A DNA stretch of 64,000 nt from Niveispirillum irakense DSM 11586 (GTDB lineage Bacteria; Pseudomonadota; Alphaproteobacteria; Azospirillales; Azospirillaceae): the NCBI RefSeq assembly GCF_000429645.1, contig NZ_KE386933.1, positions 980,517 through 1,044,516 on the forward strand, read 5' to 3'. The translations under genes and the position numbers were made by a program. Position 1 is the stretch's first letter, and each line of letters opens with the position of its first letter. Shown here one piece after another: positions 20,428-29,613 of this stretch. Below the pieces are notes generated by a model. That model did no database searches, was not told the origin of the DNA, and saw only the letters and a program-made list of their open reading frames with translations.

Positions 20428-21537
20428 TTACTGACCGGGGATGACGGTATATTTGCCTTCCGACCAGCGATAGACGACATAGTCCGTCGTGCGGCGGTCG
20501 CCTTTCTCGTCAAAGGCCAGCGGGCCGATGACGGTAGAGTAGCTGCCGTCGCGCATGGCTTTTGCCACCTTGAACGCATCCGATGATTTCGCCTTTTCCG
20601 CTGCCTGCGCCCAGGCCTGCACGGCGGCGTAGGTGTAGAGCGTATAGGCTTCAGGCTCGAACTTGGCGGCGCGGAAACGCTTCACAACATCGGATGCTTC
20701 CGGCTTGTCGCGATATTCATTGCCGAAAGTCACCAGCGCGCCTTCGGCGAATTTACCGGCAATGTTCCAGAATTCCTGGTTCACGGTGCCGTCACCGGAC
20801 ATGAAGCCCGCCTTCAGCCCGGCTTCACCCATCTGCCGGATCAACAAACCGGCTTCGGTGTGCAGCCCGCCAAAATAGACCACCTGGATGCCGGCATCCT
20901 TCATCTTTGTGACCAGGGCCGACATGTCGCGGTCGCCGACATTGACGGCATCATACATGGCCTCTTTGACGCCGGCCTTGTTCAGCGCCGCTTTGGTGGC
21001 GTCGGCCAGCCCACGGCCATAGGTGGTTTGGTCATGAATGACGGCGATCTTGTCGCCCTTGTTATGCGTGACCAACCAAGCCGCGGCCACGTCGCCCTGC
21101 TGATCGTCACGCCCGCAGGTGCGGAAAATCAGCTCATATCCCTGTTCCGTCAGTTGCGGGTTGGTGGAGGCAGGGCTGATCATCATGATCCCCTCATCCT
21201 CGAACACCTTGGAAGAGGGGATGGAGACGGCCGAATTGAAATTGCCGATGGCGACAACGCCGCCTTCGGTCGCCAGCTTATTGGCAATCGCCACACCCTG
21301 GCTGGGGTTGGAGGCATCGTCCAGATTGGTCAGGCGCAGCTTATCGCCCAATACGCCACCTTTGGCGTTGATATCCGCCACGGCCATTTCGGCCCCCCGG
21401 CGCATCTGCTCCCCGAACACGGCATTGGGGCCGGTCAGCGGCGCGACCAGACCGACCAGTGTGTCGGCGAAGGCGGGAACGGTGCTGAGCATGGATGCGG
21501 CGGCCAGGATGGCGATCAGGGGCCTTCTGGTCTTCAT
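20428..21537 (-). CDS. Branched-chain amino acid-type ABC transporter substrate-binding protein, paralogue
   Basis: 369 residues from ATG at 21537 (GGAGAG eight bases upstream); the much longer open frame to 21819 runs into the tRNA gene and is rejected. Signal peptide LIAILAAASMLSTVPAFA. The mature part is a LivJ/K-type binding protein: LVGLVAPLTGPNAVFGEQMR, VADINAKGGVLGDKLRL, GVAIANKLATEGGVVAIGNF, FRTCGRDDQQGDVAAAWLV and GGLHTEAGLLIRQMGEAG. It shares many segments with the downstream paralogue, including the C-terminal GPLAFDEKGDRRTTDYVVYRW, so the pair arose by tandem duplication. In the 81 bp between them I see no clear terminator, so co-transcription is plausible. Confidence 0.9.
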   Translation of the reverse strand: MKTRRPLIAILAAASMLSTVPAFADTLVGLVAPLTGPNAVFGEQMRRGAEMAVADINAKGGVLGDKLRLTNLDDASNPSQGVAIANKLATEGGVVAIGNFNSAVSIPSSKVFEDEGIMMISPASTNPQLTEQGYELIFRTCGRDDQQGDVAAAWLVTHNKGDKIAVIHDQTTYGRGLADATKAALNKAGVKEAMYDAVNVGDRDMSALVTKMKDAGIQVVYFGGLHTEAGLLIRQMGEAGLKAGFMSGDGTVNQEFWNIAGKFAEGALVTFGNEYRDKPEASDVVKRFRAAKFEPEAYTLYTYAAVQAWAQAAEKAKSSDAFKVAKAMRDGSYSTVIGPLAFDEKGDRRTTDYVVYRWSEGKYTVIPGQ

Positions 21538-21733
21538 TGTAGGGGCTCTCCGTTTGCTGGGCCGGGGCTGAGGGTGACAGAGGCTAACATGCGGTTTCGC
21601 TGGGGCAAATCGGTTAGCCACCAAATATGATGCGATGGGTGTGAGATTGATGTTGAACCCGGTCACATGATTTGCTATCCACCCCGGCACCGACGCAGTG
21701 CCAGTCACTGCCAGGTGTTCTGACATGTGTTTT

Positions 21734-21818
21734 GCGGCCGTGGCGGAATTGGTAGACGCGCAGCGTTGAGGTCGCTGTGGGGCAACCCGTGAAAGTTCGA
21801 GTCTTTTCGGCCGCACCA
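21734..21818 (+). tRNA. tRNA-Leu (GAG anticodon)
   Basis: A complete 85-nt class II cloverleaf. Acceptor stem GCGGCCG pairs with CGGCCGC; the D-arm contains GGAATTGGTAGACGC; anticodon stem CAGCG/CGCTG encloses TTGAGGT with anticodon GAG at 21768-21770; a long variable arm (GTGGGGCAACCCGT) is typical of tRNA-Leu; the T-arm holds TTCGAGT. Discriminator A and CCA are encoded. It reads CUC/CUU codons. Confidence 0.95.
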
Positions 21819-21851
21819 CTTGAAGTTACCGCCTTCTACCAAGGGCGATGA

Positions 21852-21885
21852 AAAAGGGCGATACCGGCAGCGGTGTCGCCCTTTT
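21852..21885 (+). terminator. Terminator downstream of tRNA-Leu, usable on both strands
   Basis: A 15-bp stem with one G-T pair (arms 21852-21866 and 21871-21885, core AGGGCGATACCG/CGGTGTCGCCCT) and a GCAG loop ends in TTTT and starts with AAAA. It would stop transcription of the tRNA and of the opposing LysR gene, which ends at 21909. Confidence 0.88.
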
Positions 21886-21908
21886 CGCTTTCCGGGTTCC
21901 GCTCGGGA

Positions 21909-22748
21909 TCAGGCCAGGGCGGCCCTTATGCTGGCGGCCAGGGCGCGCAGCGCGTTGGCCAATGCCGGCGTCCCGGTCCGGGCCAGAAAAACAATGTCCG
22001 AAGCGGGCAGGGGCGGAAGCCCAAGCGACGGCCCGATATCCGGCATGCCCTGGCTGCCGAAACGGCCCATCGGCGCGATGCCGAAACCGGCGCCGACGCC
22101 GCCCAGCAAGGTGCTGCAACTCCCGGCGATCAGGCTTTCCCGCCAGGCGATGCCCGCCTTGTCCAAACCGCGAATGGCGGCGGCCCGGATACCACAGGGC
22201 GCACCTAACGTGGCCAGGGGCAGGGGATGACCGGCCCGGAAAGCGGTGATGTCGCCACACCAGATCAACGGGTCTTGCCCCATTAGATCCCCGTCCGTTC
22301 CCCCCGCCTCCCGCCGGATGATGGCCGCATCCAGGTCACCGGCATCGAAGGCAAGGCGCAAAGGGTGCGACAGGGACACTTTGATATCCAGGTCGATCTC
22401 CCCGCCAAGGGACGCGCGGAACCGCTTCAGGACCATGGCCGCCGCCCCGCCCATGGCATGGTCGCTGATCCCCAACCGGACCCGGGTGACCGGATGGTTG
22501 CGGAACGCTGCGGCCCGGTCATGGGCTGTCAGCAGGGCCCTTGCCTCGATCAGAAAACGGGCACCATCAGCCGTGGGCCGCAGGAAACGGGGGGACCTGT
22601 CCAGCAAGCGGACGCCCAGCCTTTCCTCCAGTGCCTTGATCCGCTGGCTGACGACAGGCTGCACAGTGCCGGCGGCTTCTGCGGCCCGGGTCAGTCCGCC
22701 AAGATCGACCGCCAACACGAAGAGGCGCACGGATTCGAGATCAAGCAT
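21909..22748 (-). CDS. LysR family transcriptional regulator
   Basis: 279 residues from ATG at 22748 (an in-frame start three codons upstream is possible). The N-terminal winged helix-turn-helix is typical: LDLESVRLFVLAVDLGGLTRAAEAAGTVQPVVSQRIKAL spans the recognition helix region. After a linker helix comes a two-lobed effector domain (RLGISDHAMGGAAAMVLKRF, AGDLDAAIIRREAGG). It is transcribed divergently from the tautomerase gene at 22859 with 110 bp between the starts, and LysR regulators usually control the divergent neighbour in response to its substrate. The ligand is unknown. Confidence 0.9.
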   Translation of the reverse strand: MLDLESVRLFVLAVDLGGLTRAAEAAGTVQPVVSQRIKALEERLGVRLLDRSPRFLRPTADGARFLIEARALLTAHDRAAAFRNHPVTRVRLGISDHAMGGAAAMVLKRFRASLGGEIDLDIKVSLSHPLRLAFDAGDLDAAIIRREAGGTDGDLMGQDPLIWCGDITAFRAGHPLPLATLGAPCGIRAAAIRGLDKAGIAWRESLIAGSCSTLLGGVGAGFGIAPMGRFGSQGMPDIGPSLGLPPLPASDIVFLARTGTPALANALRALAASIRAALA

Positions 22749-22858
22749 GGCAATCATAAAAAAGTACGATGTTATAAATACTCAATCATATAATTCTACT
22801 TATGTGAAGCGGCAGGCATGGTGAGGGCATCCGATATCCAGGATGGAAAGAACCAGAC
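22749..22858. promoter_or_regulatory. AT-rich divergent promoter region between LysR and tautomerase genes
   Basis: This 110-bp gap is markedly AT-rich compared with its surroundings and contains a perfect TATAAT hexamer at 22789-22794. A matching -35 box could not be assigned with confidence. As the only DNA between divergent genes it should hold both promoters and the LysR site. Confidence 0.5.
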
Positions 22859-23260
22859 ATGCCCATGATCACGATTCGCTATATTCAGCCCCCCGGTTCC
22901 GATTTGCGCGCGGCGATTGCCGCCGCGGCGGCAGAGTGTGCCAAGGCCTATTTAGGCAAAGACCCCAGCGTCACAGCCGTGCTGGTGGAACCGGCTGATC
23001 CAGCAGGCTGGTACATTGCCGGCAGCCGGCCCGCCGATGCCGGGCTCTCTGCCTTCTGGCTTGATATCAAGATCACAGCCGGCACCAACCTGAAGGCGGA
23101 AACAACCCGTTTTGTGACGGAAGCATTTATTGGCATGGCGAAGCTGCTGGGGCCGCTGCACCCGGAATCCTACGTCCTGGTCCATGCGGCGGATGGCCAT
23201 GCCTATGGCTATGGCGGACGGACCCAGGAACAGCGCTGGGCGTCGACCAATCCAGGCTAA
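22859..23260 (+). CDS. Tautomerase family protein
   Basis: 133 residues beginning MPMITIRYIQPPGS. The residue after Met is Pro, the catalytic base of the 4-oxalocrotonate tautomerase superfamily once Met is removed. The length and the strand order (ITIRYI ... VTAVLVEP ... LDIKITAGTNLKAETTRFVTEAF ... ESYVLVHAADGHAYGYGGRTQEQRW) fit a fused two-subunit-length tautomerase such as cis-CaaD- or MSAD-like proteins rather than the 62-residue 4-OT. These enzymes move double bonds or dehalogenate in aromatic and related degradation. Divergent from a LysR regulator. The substrate is not predictable. Confidence 0.75.
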   Translation: MPMITIRYIQPPGSDLRAAIAAAAAECAKAYLGKDPSVTAVLVEPADPAGWYIAGSRPADAGLSAFWLDIKITAGTNLKAETTRFVTEAFIGMAKLLGPLHPESYVLVHAADGHAYGYGGRTQEQRWASTNPG

Positions 23261-23270
23261 GGCGGGCAAG

Positions 23271-23317
23271 GGAAAGCCGGTCCTTTCCGGATATCCGGAA
23301 AATGGTTCCGGCTTTCC
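23271..23317. repeat. Nested inverted repeats upstream of maeB
   Basis: A 10-bp inverted repeat (GGAAAGCCGG at 23271-23280 and its complement at 23308-23317) encloses a perfect 18-bp palindrome, TTTCCGGATATCCGGAAA (23284-23301). It lies between the tautomerase stop and the maeB start, about 150 bp before maeB. No T-tract follows. It could act as a terminator, a regulator site or a copy of a dispersed palindromic repeat. Confidence 0.65.
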
Positions 23318-23468
23318 AGCACCCCGGAGCGCGCAAGGCAGGTTCGCGCGCTTATTGCCGCACCGGTCAAGGATAAGGGGCTGCTATGGCTGGACAGCGG
23401 ATAGTGGACGGGCCTAACTAGGATCAAACAAAACAATCCCTTCCGACCCGCTGGGAGCATTCCAGGAA

Positions 23469-25760
23469 ATGACCGACGCCTTCCGCGATGCGGCGCTTGA
23501 TTATCACCGTCTGCCGACCCCCGGTAAGATCGCCGTTACCCCGACCAAACCGCTGGCGACTCAGCGCGATCTGGCGCTGGCCTATTCGCCGGGCGTGGCC
23601 CATGCCTGCGAAGCCATTGTGGAAGACGAGGCAAATGCCGCCAAATATACCAGCCGCGGCAATCTGGTGGCGGTCATCACCAATGGCACGGCGGTGCTGG
23701 GCCTGGGTGATATCGGCCCGCTGGCATCCAAGCCGGTGATGGAAGGCAAGGGCGTTCTGTTCAAGAAGTTCGCCGGCATCGACGTGTTCGATATCGAGAT
23801 CAATGAGAAAGATCCCGAGAAGCTGGTGGAGGTGATCGCCGCGCTGGAGCCCACCTTTGGCGGCATCAATCTGGAAGATATCAAGGCGCCGGAATGCTTC
23901 TATATCGAGAAGACCCTGCGCGAGCGGATGAAGATTCCGGTCTTCCATGATGACCAGCATGGCACCGCCATCATTGTCGCCGCCGCTATCACCAATGCGC
24001 TGAAGCTGACGGGCCGTGATTTCGCCACGGTCAAGCTGGTCTGTTCCGGTGCGGGTGCGGCGGCGCTGGCCTGCCTGGACCTGCTGGTCGATATGGGCCT
24101 GCCGGTGGAGAATATCTGGGTCAATGACATCAAGGGCGTGGTCTATGAAGGTCGCACCGAACTGATGGACCCGCGCAAGCAGCGCTATGCCAAGCCCACC
24201 AATGCCCGCACGCTGGATGATATTATCGGCGATGCCGACATATTCCTGGGCTTGTCGGCCCCGCGTGTGCTGACGCAGGACATGGTGAAGAAGATGGGGC
24301 CACACCCCATCGTCATGGCACTGGCCAACCCGACGCCGGAGATCATGCCCGATGAGGTGAAGGCCGTGCGTCCGGATGCCATTGTAGGCACCGGCCGGTC
24401 GGATTTCCCCAATCAGGTCAATAATGTCCTGTGCTTCCCCTTCATCTTCCGCGGTGCGCTGGATGTGGGGGCGACCACCATCAATGAGGCGATGAAGATC
24501 GCCGCGGTGAAGGCCATCGCCCGTCTGGCCCAGGCGGAAGTGCATGATATGGTCGCCATGGCCTATGGCGAGCAGCAGCCCAGTTTCGGCCCGGAATATC
24601 TGATCCCGCGCCCGTTCGACCCGCGCCTGATCCTGGAGATTGCGCCTGCCGTGGCGCTGGCCGCGATGGAAAGCGGCGTTGCCACGCGCCCGATCCAGGA
24701 TTTCGATGCCTATCGGGAGCAGTTGGGCCAGTTCGTCTTCCGCTCCGGCCTGTTGATGAAGCCGGTCTTCGCCAAGGCCAAGGCCGATCCCCGCCGCATC
24801 GCCTATGCCGAGGGCGAAGAGGAGCGGGTGCTGCGCGCCGCCCAGCAGGTGCTGGAAGATGGCATCGCCCAGCCGATCCTGATCGGTCGTCGCGAGGTGG
24901 TGACACGCCGCATTGAGAAGCTGGGTCTGCGCCTGCGTCTGGATGAGAATGTCCGCCTGATCGATCCGCAGAACGACCCTGCCTATAATGATTATTGGCA
25001 GACCTATCACCGCATCATGCAGCGTGGTGGCGTTTCGCCTGACCGCGCCCGTCAGGTGGTGCGCACCAACAGCACCGTCATCGGCGCGCTGATGGTGGAG
25101 AAGGGGGAGGCCGATGCCCTGGTCTGCGGCACGGTTGGCCTGTATGACTGGCATCTGAAGCATGTGAATGATGTGATCGGCAAGAAGGCCGGTGCCCGGG
25201 TGATGGCGGCGCTGTCCGTGCTGATCCTGACGCGCGGCACCTTCTTCCTGACCGATACCTATGTGAATGCCACACCCACCGCCACCGATCTGGCCGAGAT
25301 CACCGATCTGGCGGCGGAGGAGGTGCGGCGCTTCGGCCTGTCGCCCAAGGTGGCGCTGCTGTCGCACAGCAATTTCGGCAGCCATAACGACCCAGCGGCG
25401 CTGAAAATGCGTGAGGCGTTGCAGATCCTGACCGCCCGCTGTCCTGACCTGGAGGTGGAGGGCGAAATGCATGGCGATGCTGCCATCAGCCCGGAAATCC
25501 GCAGCCGCATCTTCCCCAACAGCCGCCTGCAGGGCACGGCCAACCTGCTGGTCATGCCCGACCGGGACGCGGCCAACGTTTCCTTCAACCTGCTGAAGAT
25601 GCTGGGTGACGGTTTGGCGGTCGGCCCTGTCCTGCTGGGGGCGGCCAAGCCGGCCCACATCCTGACCCCGTCGGTGACGGTGCGCGGGATTGTGAACATG
25701 TCGGCGTTGGCCGTGATCGACGCCCAGATGCACGCCCCCTTCGCCGACGCGACCGCATGA
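23469..25760 (+). CDS. maeB: NADP-dependent malic enzyme with C-terminal phosphotransacetylase-like domain
   Basis: 763 residues, the standard length for large MaeB enzymes. It decarboxylates malate to pyruvate with NADP+, supplying NADPH and gluconeogenic or acetyl-CoA precursors. Malic enzyme domain about residues 15-400: [45 protein letters not shown] (metal and substrate site) and [18 protein letters not shown] (nucleotide-binding glycine loop). The C-terminal part (about 430-760) is a Pta_MdcA-type domain ([14 protein letters not shown]-like segment, [22 protein letters not shown]) that in relatives is regulatory and binds acetyl-CoA. The stop overlaps the mgtE start by four bases (ATGA). 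Confidence 0.96.
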   Translation: MTDAFRDAALDYHRLPTPGKIAVTPTKPLATQRDLALAYSPGVAHACEAIVEDEANAAKYTSRGNLVAVITNGTAVLGLGDIGPLASKPVMEGKGVLFKKFAGIDVFDIEINEKDPEKLVEVIAALEPTFGGINLEDIKAPECFYIEKTLRERMKIPVFHDDQHGTAIIVAAAITNALKLTGRDFATVKLVCSGAGAAALACLDLLVDMGLPVENIWVNDIKGVVYEGRTELMDPRKQRYAKPTNARTLDDIIGDADIFLGLSAPRVLTQDMVKKMGPHPIVMALANPTPEIMPDEVKAVRPDAIVGTGRSDFPNQVNNVLCFPFIFRGALDVGATTINEAMKIAAVKAIARLAQAEVHDMVAMAYGEQQPSFGPEYLIPRPFDPRLILEIAPAVALAAMESGVATRPIQDFDAYREQLGQFVFRSGLLMKPVFAKAKADPRRIAYAEGEEERVLRAAQQVLEDGIAQPILIGRREVVTRRIEKLGLRLRLDENVRLIDPQNDPAYNDYWQTYHRIMQRGGVSPDRARQVVRTNSTVIGALMVEKGEADALVCGTVGLYDWHLKHVNDVIGKKAGARVMAALSVLILTRGTFFLTDTYVNATPTATDLAEITDLAAEEVRRFGLSPKVALLSHSNFGSHNDPAALKMREALQILTARCPDLEVEGEMHGDAAISPEIRSRIFPNSRLQGTANLLVMPDRDAANVSFNLLKMLGDGLAVGPVLLGAAKPAHILTPSVTVRGIVNMSALAVIDAQMHAPFADATA

Positions 25761-27181
25761 CCCATCCGGCCGACCCGCATAACCCGGATCGGCCGGAAGA
25801 ACAGCCCCGGCGCGCCGTCGAACTGGACGGCAGCACCGGGGCCCCGGAAATGCTGCGCGTTTTCGGCCTGATGGATGATGGGGACATGGGTGGTGCGGCC
25901 AATCTTCTGGCCGATCTGCACCCGTCCGATGTCGCCGATCTTCTGGAAATGGCTGATGAGGACCGGCGGGAGGAGATGGTGGCGCTGCTGCGCCCCGTCT
26001 TCGACGCCGAAATCCTCACATATCTTCCCCTTGACCTGCGCGAAGAGGTGGTGGAGCGGCTGGAGCCCAAGGCCCTGGCCGCCGCCATGGCGGAACTGGA
26101 CACCGACGATGCCGTCGATGTCATCCAGGATCTTGAGGCTGAGGCGCAGGCGGAAATCCTGGCCAATCTGCCGCCTGAAACCCGGGCCCTGGTGGAAGAA
26201 GGGCTGACGTATCCGGAATATTCCGCCGGCCGCCTGATGGGGCGTGAGTTCGTCTCCGTTCCCGAATTCTGGACCGTGGGCGGGCTGCTGGATTATCTGC
26301 GGGCCGCCGCCACCCAGGATGAGAGCGACCTGCCGGAAGAGTTCTACGATATCTTCATTGTCGATCCGATGCATCGCGTTGTCGGCAGTGTGCCCTTGTC
26401 GCGGGTGCTGCGGGCCCGGCGCGGCGTGAAGCTGAATGAAATTCTGCATGAAGATATTCACCGCATCCCGGTGACCATGGACCAGGAAGAGGTGGCGCGC
26501 CTCTTCCGCAATTACGGTCTCGTCTCTGCTCCCGTTGTCGATAAGGGCGGGCGCCTGCTGGGCGCAATCACGGTCGATGACGTTGTGGACGTGATCGAGG
26601 AAGAGGCGGAGGCTGATCTGCTCGCGCTGGGCGGCGTGGGAGAAGACGACCTGTATCGCGCCGTCTGGGATACGGCGCGGTCCCGCTTCCGCTGGCTGGC
26701 GGTGAATGTCGTCACGGCCCTGTTTGCCGCCAGCGTCATTGATCTGTTTGCCGATACCATTGCCCATATCGTGGCGCTGGCGGTGCTGATGCCCATCGTG
26801 GCCAGCATGGGGGGTAATGCCGGTACCCAAACGCTGACCGTTGCTGTGCGCGCACTCGCCACCAAGGAACTGACCCCCAGCAACGCTGCCCGCGTCATCT
26901 CCAAGGAGGTGCTGGTCGGCCTGTTGAATGGTCTGGCGCTGGCGACCATTGTTGGCACCATCGCCTATATCTGGTTTGGCAATGGATTGATCGGGATGGT
27001 GATCGGCTGCGCCATGGTGGTGAATCTGTTTTGCGCCGGCCTGTTCGGCGCCTTGATTCCATTCCTGCTGGATCGGATGAAGATTGATCCAGCCGTCGCC
27101 TCATCCGTCTTTTTGACCACGGTAACGGATGTGGTGGGCTTCCTCTCATTCCTGGGGCTGGCGACTCTGGTCCTGCTTTAA
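25757..27181 (+). CDS. mgtE: Magnesium transporter MgtE
   Basis: 474 residues. MgtE is a dimeric inner-membrane Mg2+ channel whose cytosolic domains close the pore when Mg2+ is high. N-terminal superhelical domain (about residues 35-150; DLHPSDVADLLEMADEDRREEMVALL, ELDTDDAVDVIQDL), two CBS domains (about 155-275; LMGREFVSVPEFWTVGGLLDYL, APVVDKGGRLLGAITVDDVVDVI), then five membrane helices (about 300-473), including MGGNAGTQTLTVAVRALAT, the conserved pore segment. It starts four bases inside the maeB stop, implying co-transcription; malic enzyme needs a divalent metal, so the pairing is sensible but the functional link is an inference. Confidence 0.95.
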   Translation: MTHPADPHNPDRPEEQPRRAVELDGSTGAPEMLRVFGLMDDGDMGGAANLLADLHPSDVADLLEMADEDRREEMVALLRPVFDAEILTYLPLDLREEVVERLEPKALAAAMAELDTDDAVDVIQDLEAEAQAEILANLPPETRALVEEGLTYPEYSAGRLMGREFVSVPEFWTVGGLLDYLRAAATQDESDLPEEFYDIFIVDPMHRVVGSVPLSRVLRARRGVKLNEILHEDIHRIPVTMDQEEVARLFRNYGLVSAPVVDKGGRLLGAITVDDVVDVIEEEAEADLLALGGVGEDDLYRAVWDTARSRFRWLAVNVVTALFAASVIDLFADTIAHIVALAVLMPIVASMGGNAGTQTLTVAVRALATKELTPSNAARVISKEVLVGLLNGLALATIVGTIAYIWFGNGLIGMVIGCAMVVNLFCAGLFGALIPFLLDRMKIDPAVASSVFLTTVTDVVGFLSFLGLATLVLL

Positions 27182-27192
27182 TCCCTGCTGGA

Positions 27193-28497
27193 TCAGCCTT
27201 CGGCCCCGGCATGGCGAACGAAGGCGGCGAATGCCTCCGCCGGCATCGGGCGGGCGAACAGGTATCCCTGGCCTTCTTCCACCCCCAGTCGGCGCAGAAT
27301 GTCCCATTGCGCCGGCGTCTCAATCCCCTCCGCCACTACCTTGAGATCCATCGCCTGGGCCATGGCAACGATGGCTTCCACGATGTGACGGGTGGATTGG
27401 TCGCGCTCCATATCCGATACGAATTGCCGGTCGACTTTCAGGCAATCCAGCGGCAGTTCCCGCAGATAGGAAAGAGAGGAGTAGCCGGTACCGAAATCAT
27501 CCAGCGCCAAGGCGACGCCCCGGTCGGCGATCCAGCGCATCTGCTGCAACGCGCCTTCCAGATCATCCGGCAGGATGGTTTCCGTGATCTCAAGCTGCAA
27601 AAGATGGGGAGGAATCCGGCTTTCTGCCAACAGAACGTCGATCAAGGCCGGCAGATGTCCCCATCGGAACTGCCGTTCCGACACATTGACGGCAATCTGG
27701 ATTGGCGGCAGGCCCTCATCCAGCCATTCCCTTATCTGATTGATGGCCTTGCGCAGCACCCATTCCCCGATGGGAACGATCAATCCCGTTTCCTCCGCTG
27801 TGGGAATGAAGACGTTTGGCGGGATCATGCCCCGGTCGGGATGGGTCCAGCGCAGCAACGCTTCCCCCCCCACCGGTGTACCATCCTGGATAGCAACCTT
27901 GGGCTGGTAATGGACGGTCAACTGGTCCTCGCGGATGGCGGCACGCAGCGCATCCTCCAGATCCAGTTTTTCCTTCAATTCAGAGCGCATGGAGCGGGTG
28001 AAGTGGAGATAGCTGGCCGTACCGGATGAAAGGGCCTGCTCCAGGGCGATGCAGGCATTGCGGATCAGCGATGGCCCGTCGGTTGCGTCGGCAGGGGAAA
28101 CTGCGACCCCGATTTTTGCTGAGACATGGATCTGCTGCCCTTCGATGCTGATCGTCTCGCCCATGCTGTTGGCAATGGCGGAGGCAGCGAACAGCGCCTT
28201 GCCGGCATGGTCAAGACCAGGCAGGAAAATGGCAAACTGGGTCTGAGCGAATCGGCAAATTAAATCATCGGGCCCGCAGATCGGCAGCAGCCGCCGTACC
28301 AGCATGGACATTGCCTGGTCCAGCGAACCCTGGCCATGAACCCGGAAAAGCTGGTGCATTCGCTCGATTTCCACCACCAGCAAACCGGCGATCAACTGCC
28401 CGTTATGGGCGTCCATCAGTTCCGATACACGATTGGCGAAAGGCCGCATCTCCCAGAGACCGGTAACGGCATCACGCGCGATGGAGTCTATTTCCAT
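27193..28497 (-). CDS. c-di-GMP phosphodiesterase (EAL) with degenerate GGDEF domain
   Basis: 434 residues from ATG at 28497; a GTG at 28533 is an alternative. The N-terminal GGDEF-fold domain (about residues 5-165) has lost its signature: the expected R-x-GGDEF reads CRFAQTQFAIF, so it cannot make c-di-GMP. The EAL domain (about 180-430) retains the catalytic set: EALLRW, Asn in VNVSERQF, Glu in LEITETIL, the acidic pair in LALDDFGTGYSSL, Lys in CLKVDRQFV, and Glu in VAEGIET with EGQGYLF. It should hydrolyse c-di-GMP, favouring motility over biofilm. No membrane segment or signal peptide is visible, so it is cytoplasmic. It converges on mgtE. Confidence 0.9.
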   Translation of the reverse strand: MEIDSIARDAVTGLWEMRPFANRVSELMDAHNGQLIAGLLVVEIERMHQLFRVHGQGSLDQAMSMLVRRLLPICGPDDLICRFAQTQFAIFLPGLDHAGKALFAASAIANSMGETISIEGQQIHVSAKIGVAVSPADATDGPSLIRNACIALEQALSSGTASYLHFTRSMRSELKEKLDLEDALRAAIREDQLTVHYQPKVAIQDGTPVGGEALLRWTHPDRGMIPPNVFIPTAEETGLIVPIGEWVLRKAINQIREWLDEGLPPIQIAVNVSERQFRWGHLPALIDVLLAESRIPPHLLQLEITETILPDDLEGALQQMRWIADRGVALALDDFGTGYSSLSYLRELPLDCLKVDRQFVSDMERDQSTRHIVEAIVAMAQAMDLKVVAEGIETPAQWDILRRLGVEEGQGYLFARPMPAEAFAAFVRHAGAEG

Positions 28498-28827
28498 GGT
28501 GCCTGACGGGAGAAAGGGAGTGGAGAGAGTCACGACGGCGAAATTCCGAAACCGGCATAGCAGGTTTGGTGATCAATTCACCCAACATCATGAACCATAG
28601 CATGCTCATATCCACCAAACCCACGAAGAATATGATCGAACCATGCCCTTCACATGAATTTCTTTTCTGGAAATTATGGCCATTTGCTGGTTCACACCCC
28701 GACGCCTGAATATAGCGGACCGGGGTAGGGGCCGGATTTAGCCTTCCACGCGATATTAACGGAGAGGCCATGGTCTCTCCTGTGCCACTATCCCGACCAC
28801 AGGGTCTGTATTTTTAGGCGGTGTTGC
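28498..28827. other. 330-bp intergenic region between divergent EAL and YdcF genes
   Basis: No open frame here looks real. The region should carry promoters for both divergent genes. The only structure I see is a near-perfect 20-bp palindrome, GGAGAGGCCATGGTCTCTCC at 28761-28780, 48 bp before the YdcF start, which could be an operator. The central part (28540-28680) is relatively AT-rich. Confidence 0.5.
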
Positions 28828-29613
28828 ATGAGTTTTGGTCTCACCAAGTTGCTGGGGGCACTGACCTTTCCAAGCAATTTCCTTGTGGTTACGGGTCTGG
28901 TGGGTCTGGTGCTGGGTCTTTTTGGCTTCCGGGCCGGTCGTCTGCTGATGGGGTTCTGTATCCTCTCGCTGGCACTGATCATGGTCACACCGCTTTCCAC
29001 CTGGTTGCTTCTGCCGCTGGAGCAGCGCTTCCCCATGCCCAATCCCCTGCCTGAGAAGATTGCTGGCATCATTGTTCTGGGTGGTGCGATCATGCCGATC
29101 GGATCGGATGAGCATCAGAGCCCGCAATTAAACCAGGATGCGGAGCGGTTGACCGTGGTGCCCGGCTTGATGCGTCACTATCCGGACGCCCCTGTGATCT
29201 TTACCGGCGGCAGCGGCGACCCCCGTGCCCCAGATGCACGGGAAGCGCCTTATGCGGCTGCCTTGCTGGCCGATCTTGGGGTGGATATGGCGCGGGTGAC
29301 CCTGGAAAGTGATTCCCGCAATACCTATGAAAATGCCATTCTCACAAAGCCGCTGCTGACGCCAGGTGCAGGGCCCTGGTTACTGGTGACTTCGGCATCC
29401 CATATGCCCAGGTCCATGGGCGTTTTCCGCAAGGCGGGGATTGAGGTTGTGCCCTATCCGGTCGGATTTGTGGCCAATCAGCGGGAGAAATGGCGTTTTT
29501 CAATCAGTCTGGGTGAAAATATGGGCCAGATTGACCGTGCGTCCCATGAATATCGCGGTTTGCTGGCCTATTGGCTGGCCGGTCGCACCAGTGCTTTGTT
29601 TCCGGAACCCTGA
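28828..29613 (+). CDS. YdcF/ElyC family (DUF218) membrane protein
   Basis: 261 residues. Two N-terminal membrane helices (about residues 13-32 and 38-60; FLVVTGLVGLVLGLFGF, LLMGFCILSLALIMVTPLSTWLLLP) are followed by a soluble DUF218 domain with IIVLGGAIMP, VIFTGGSGDP, ESDSRNTYENAIL and LLVTSASHMPRSMGVFRKAG, all family-defining. Members such as E. coli ElyC (YcbC) act in envelope biogenesis, affecting lipid-carrier use in peptidoglycan synthesis; the biochemical activity is not settled. The following genes in the same direction are peptidoglycan enzymes, which fits. A short hairpin (TGTCACC/GGTGACA, 29616-29633) follows the stop. Confidence 0.88.
   Translation: MSFGLTKLLGALTFPSNFLVVTGLVGLVLGLFGFRAGRLLMGFCILSLALIMVTPLSTWLLLPLEQRFPMPNPLPEKIAGIIVLGGAIMPIGSDEHQSPQLNQDAERLTVVPGLMRHYPDAPVIFTGGSGDPRAPDAREAPYAAALLADLGVDMARVTLESDSRNTYENAILTKPLLTPGAGPWLLVTSASHMPRSMGVFRKAGIEVVPYPVGFVANQREKWRFSISLGENMGQIDRASHEYRGLLAYWLAGRTSALFPEP

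Noticed and set aside
21538-21819. Upstream extension of the second binding protein
   Set aside because: The frame runs through the tRNA-Leu gene; a good ribosome site and signal peptide place the start at 21537.
23424-25733. A 769-codon open frame antisense to maeB
   Set aside because: It mirrors maeB codon structure in a GC-rich genome, is rich in His/Gln/Arg with no domain pattern, and maeB is complete on the other strand.
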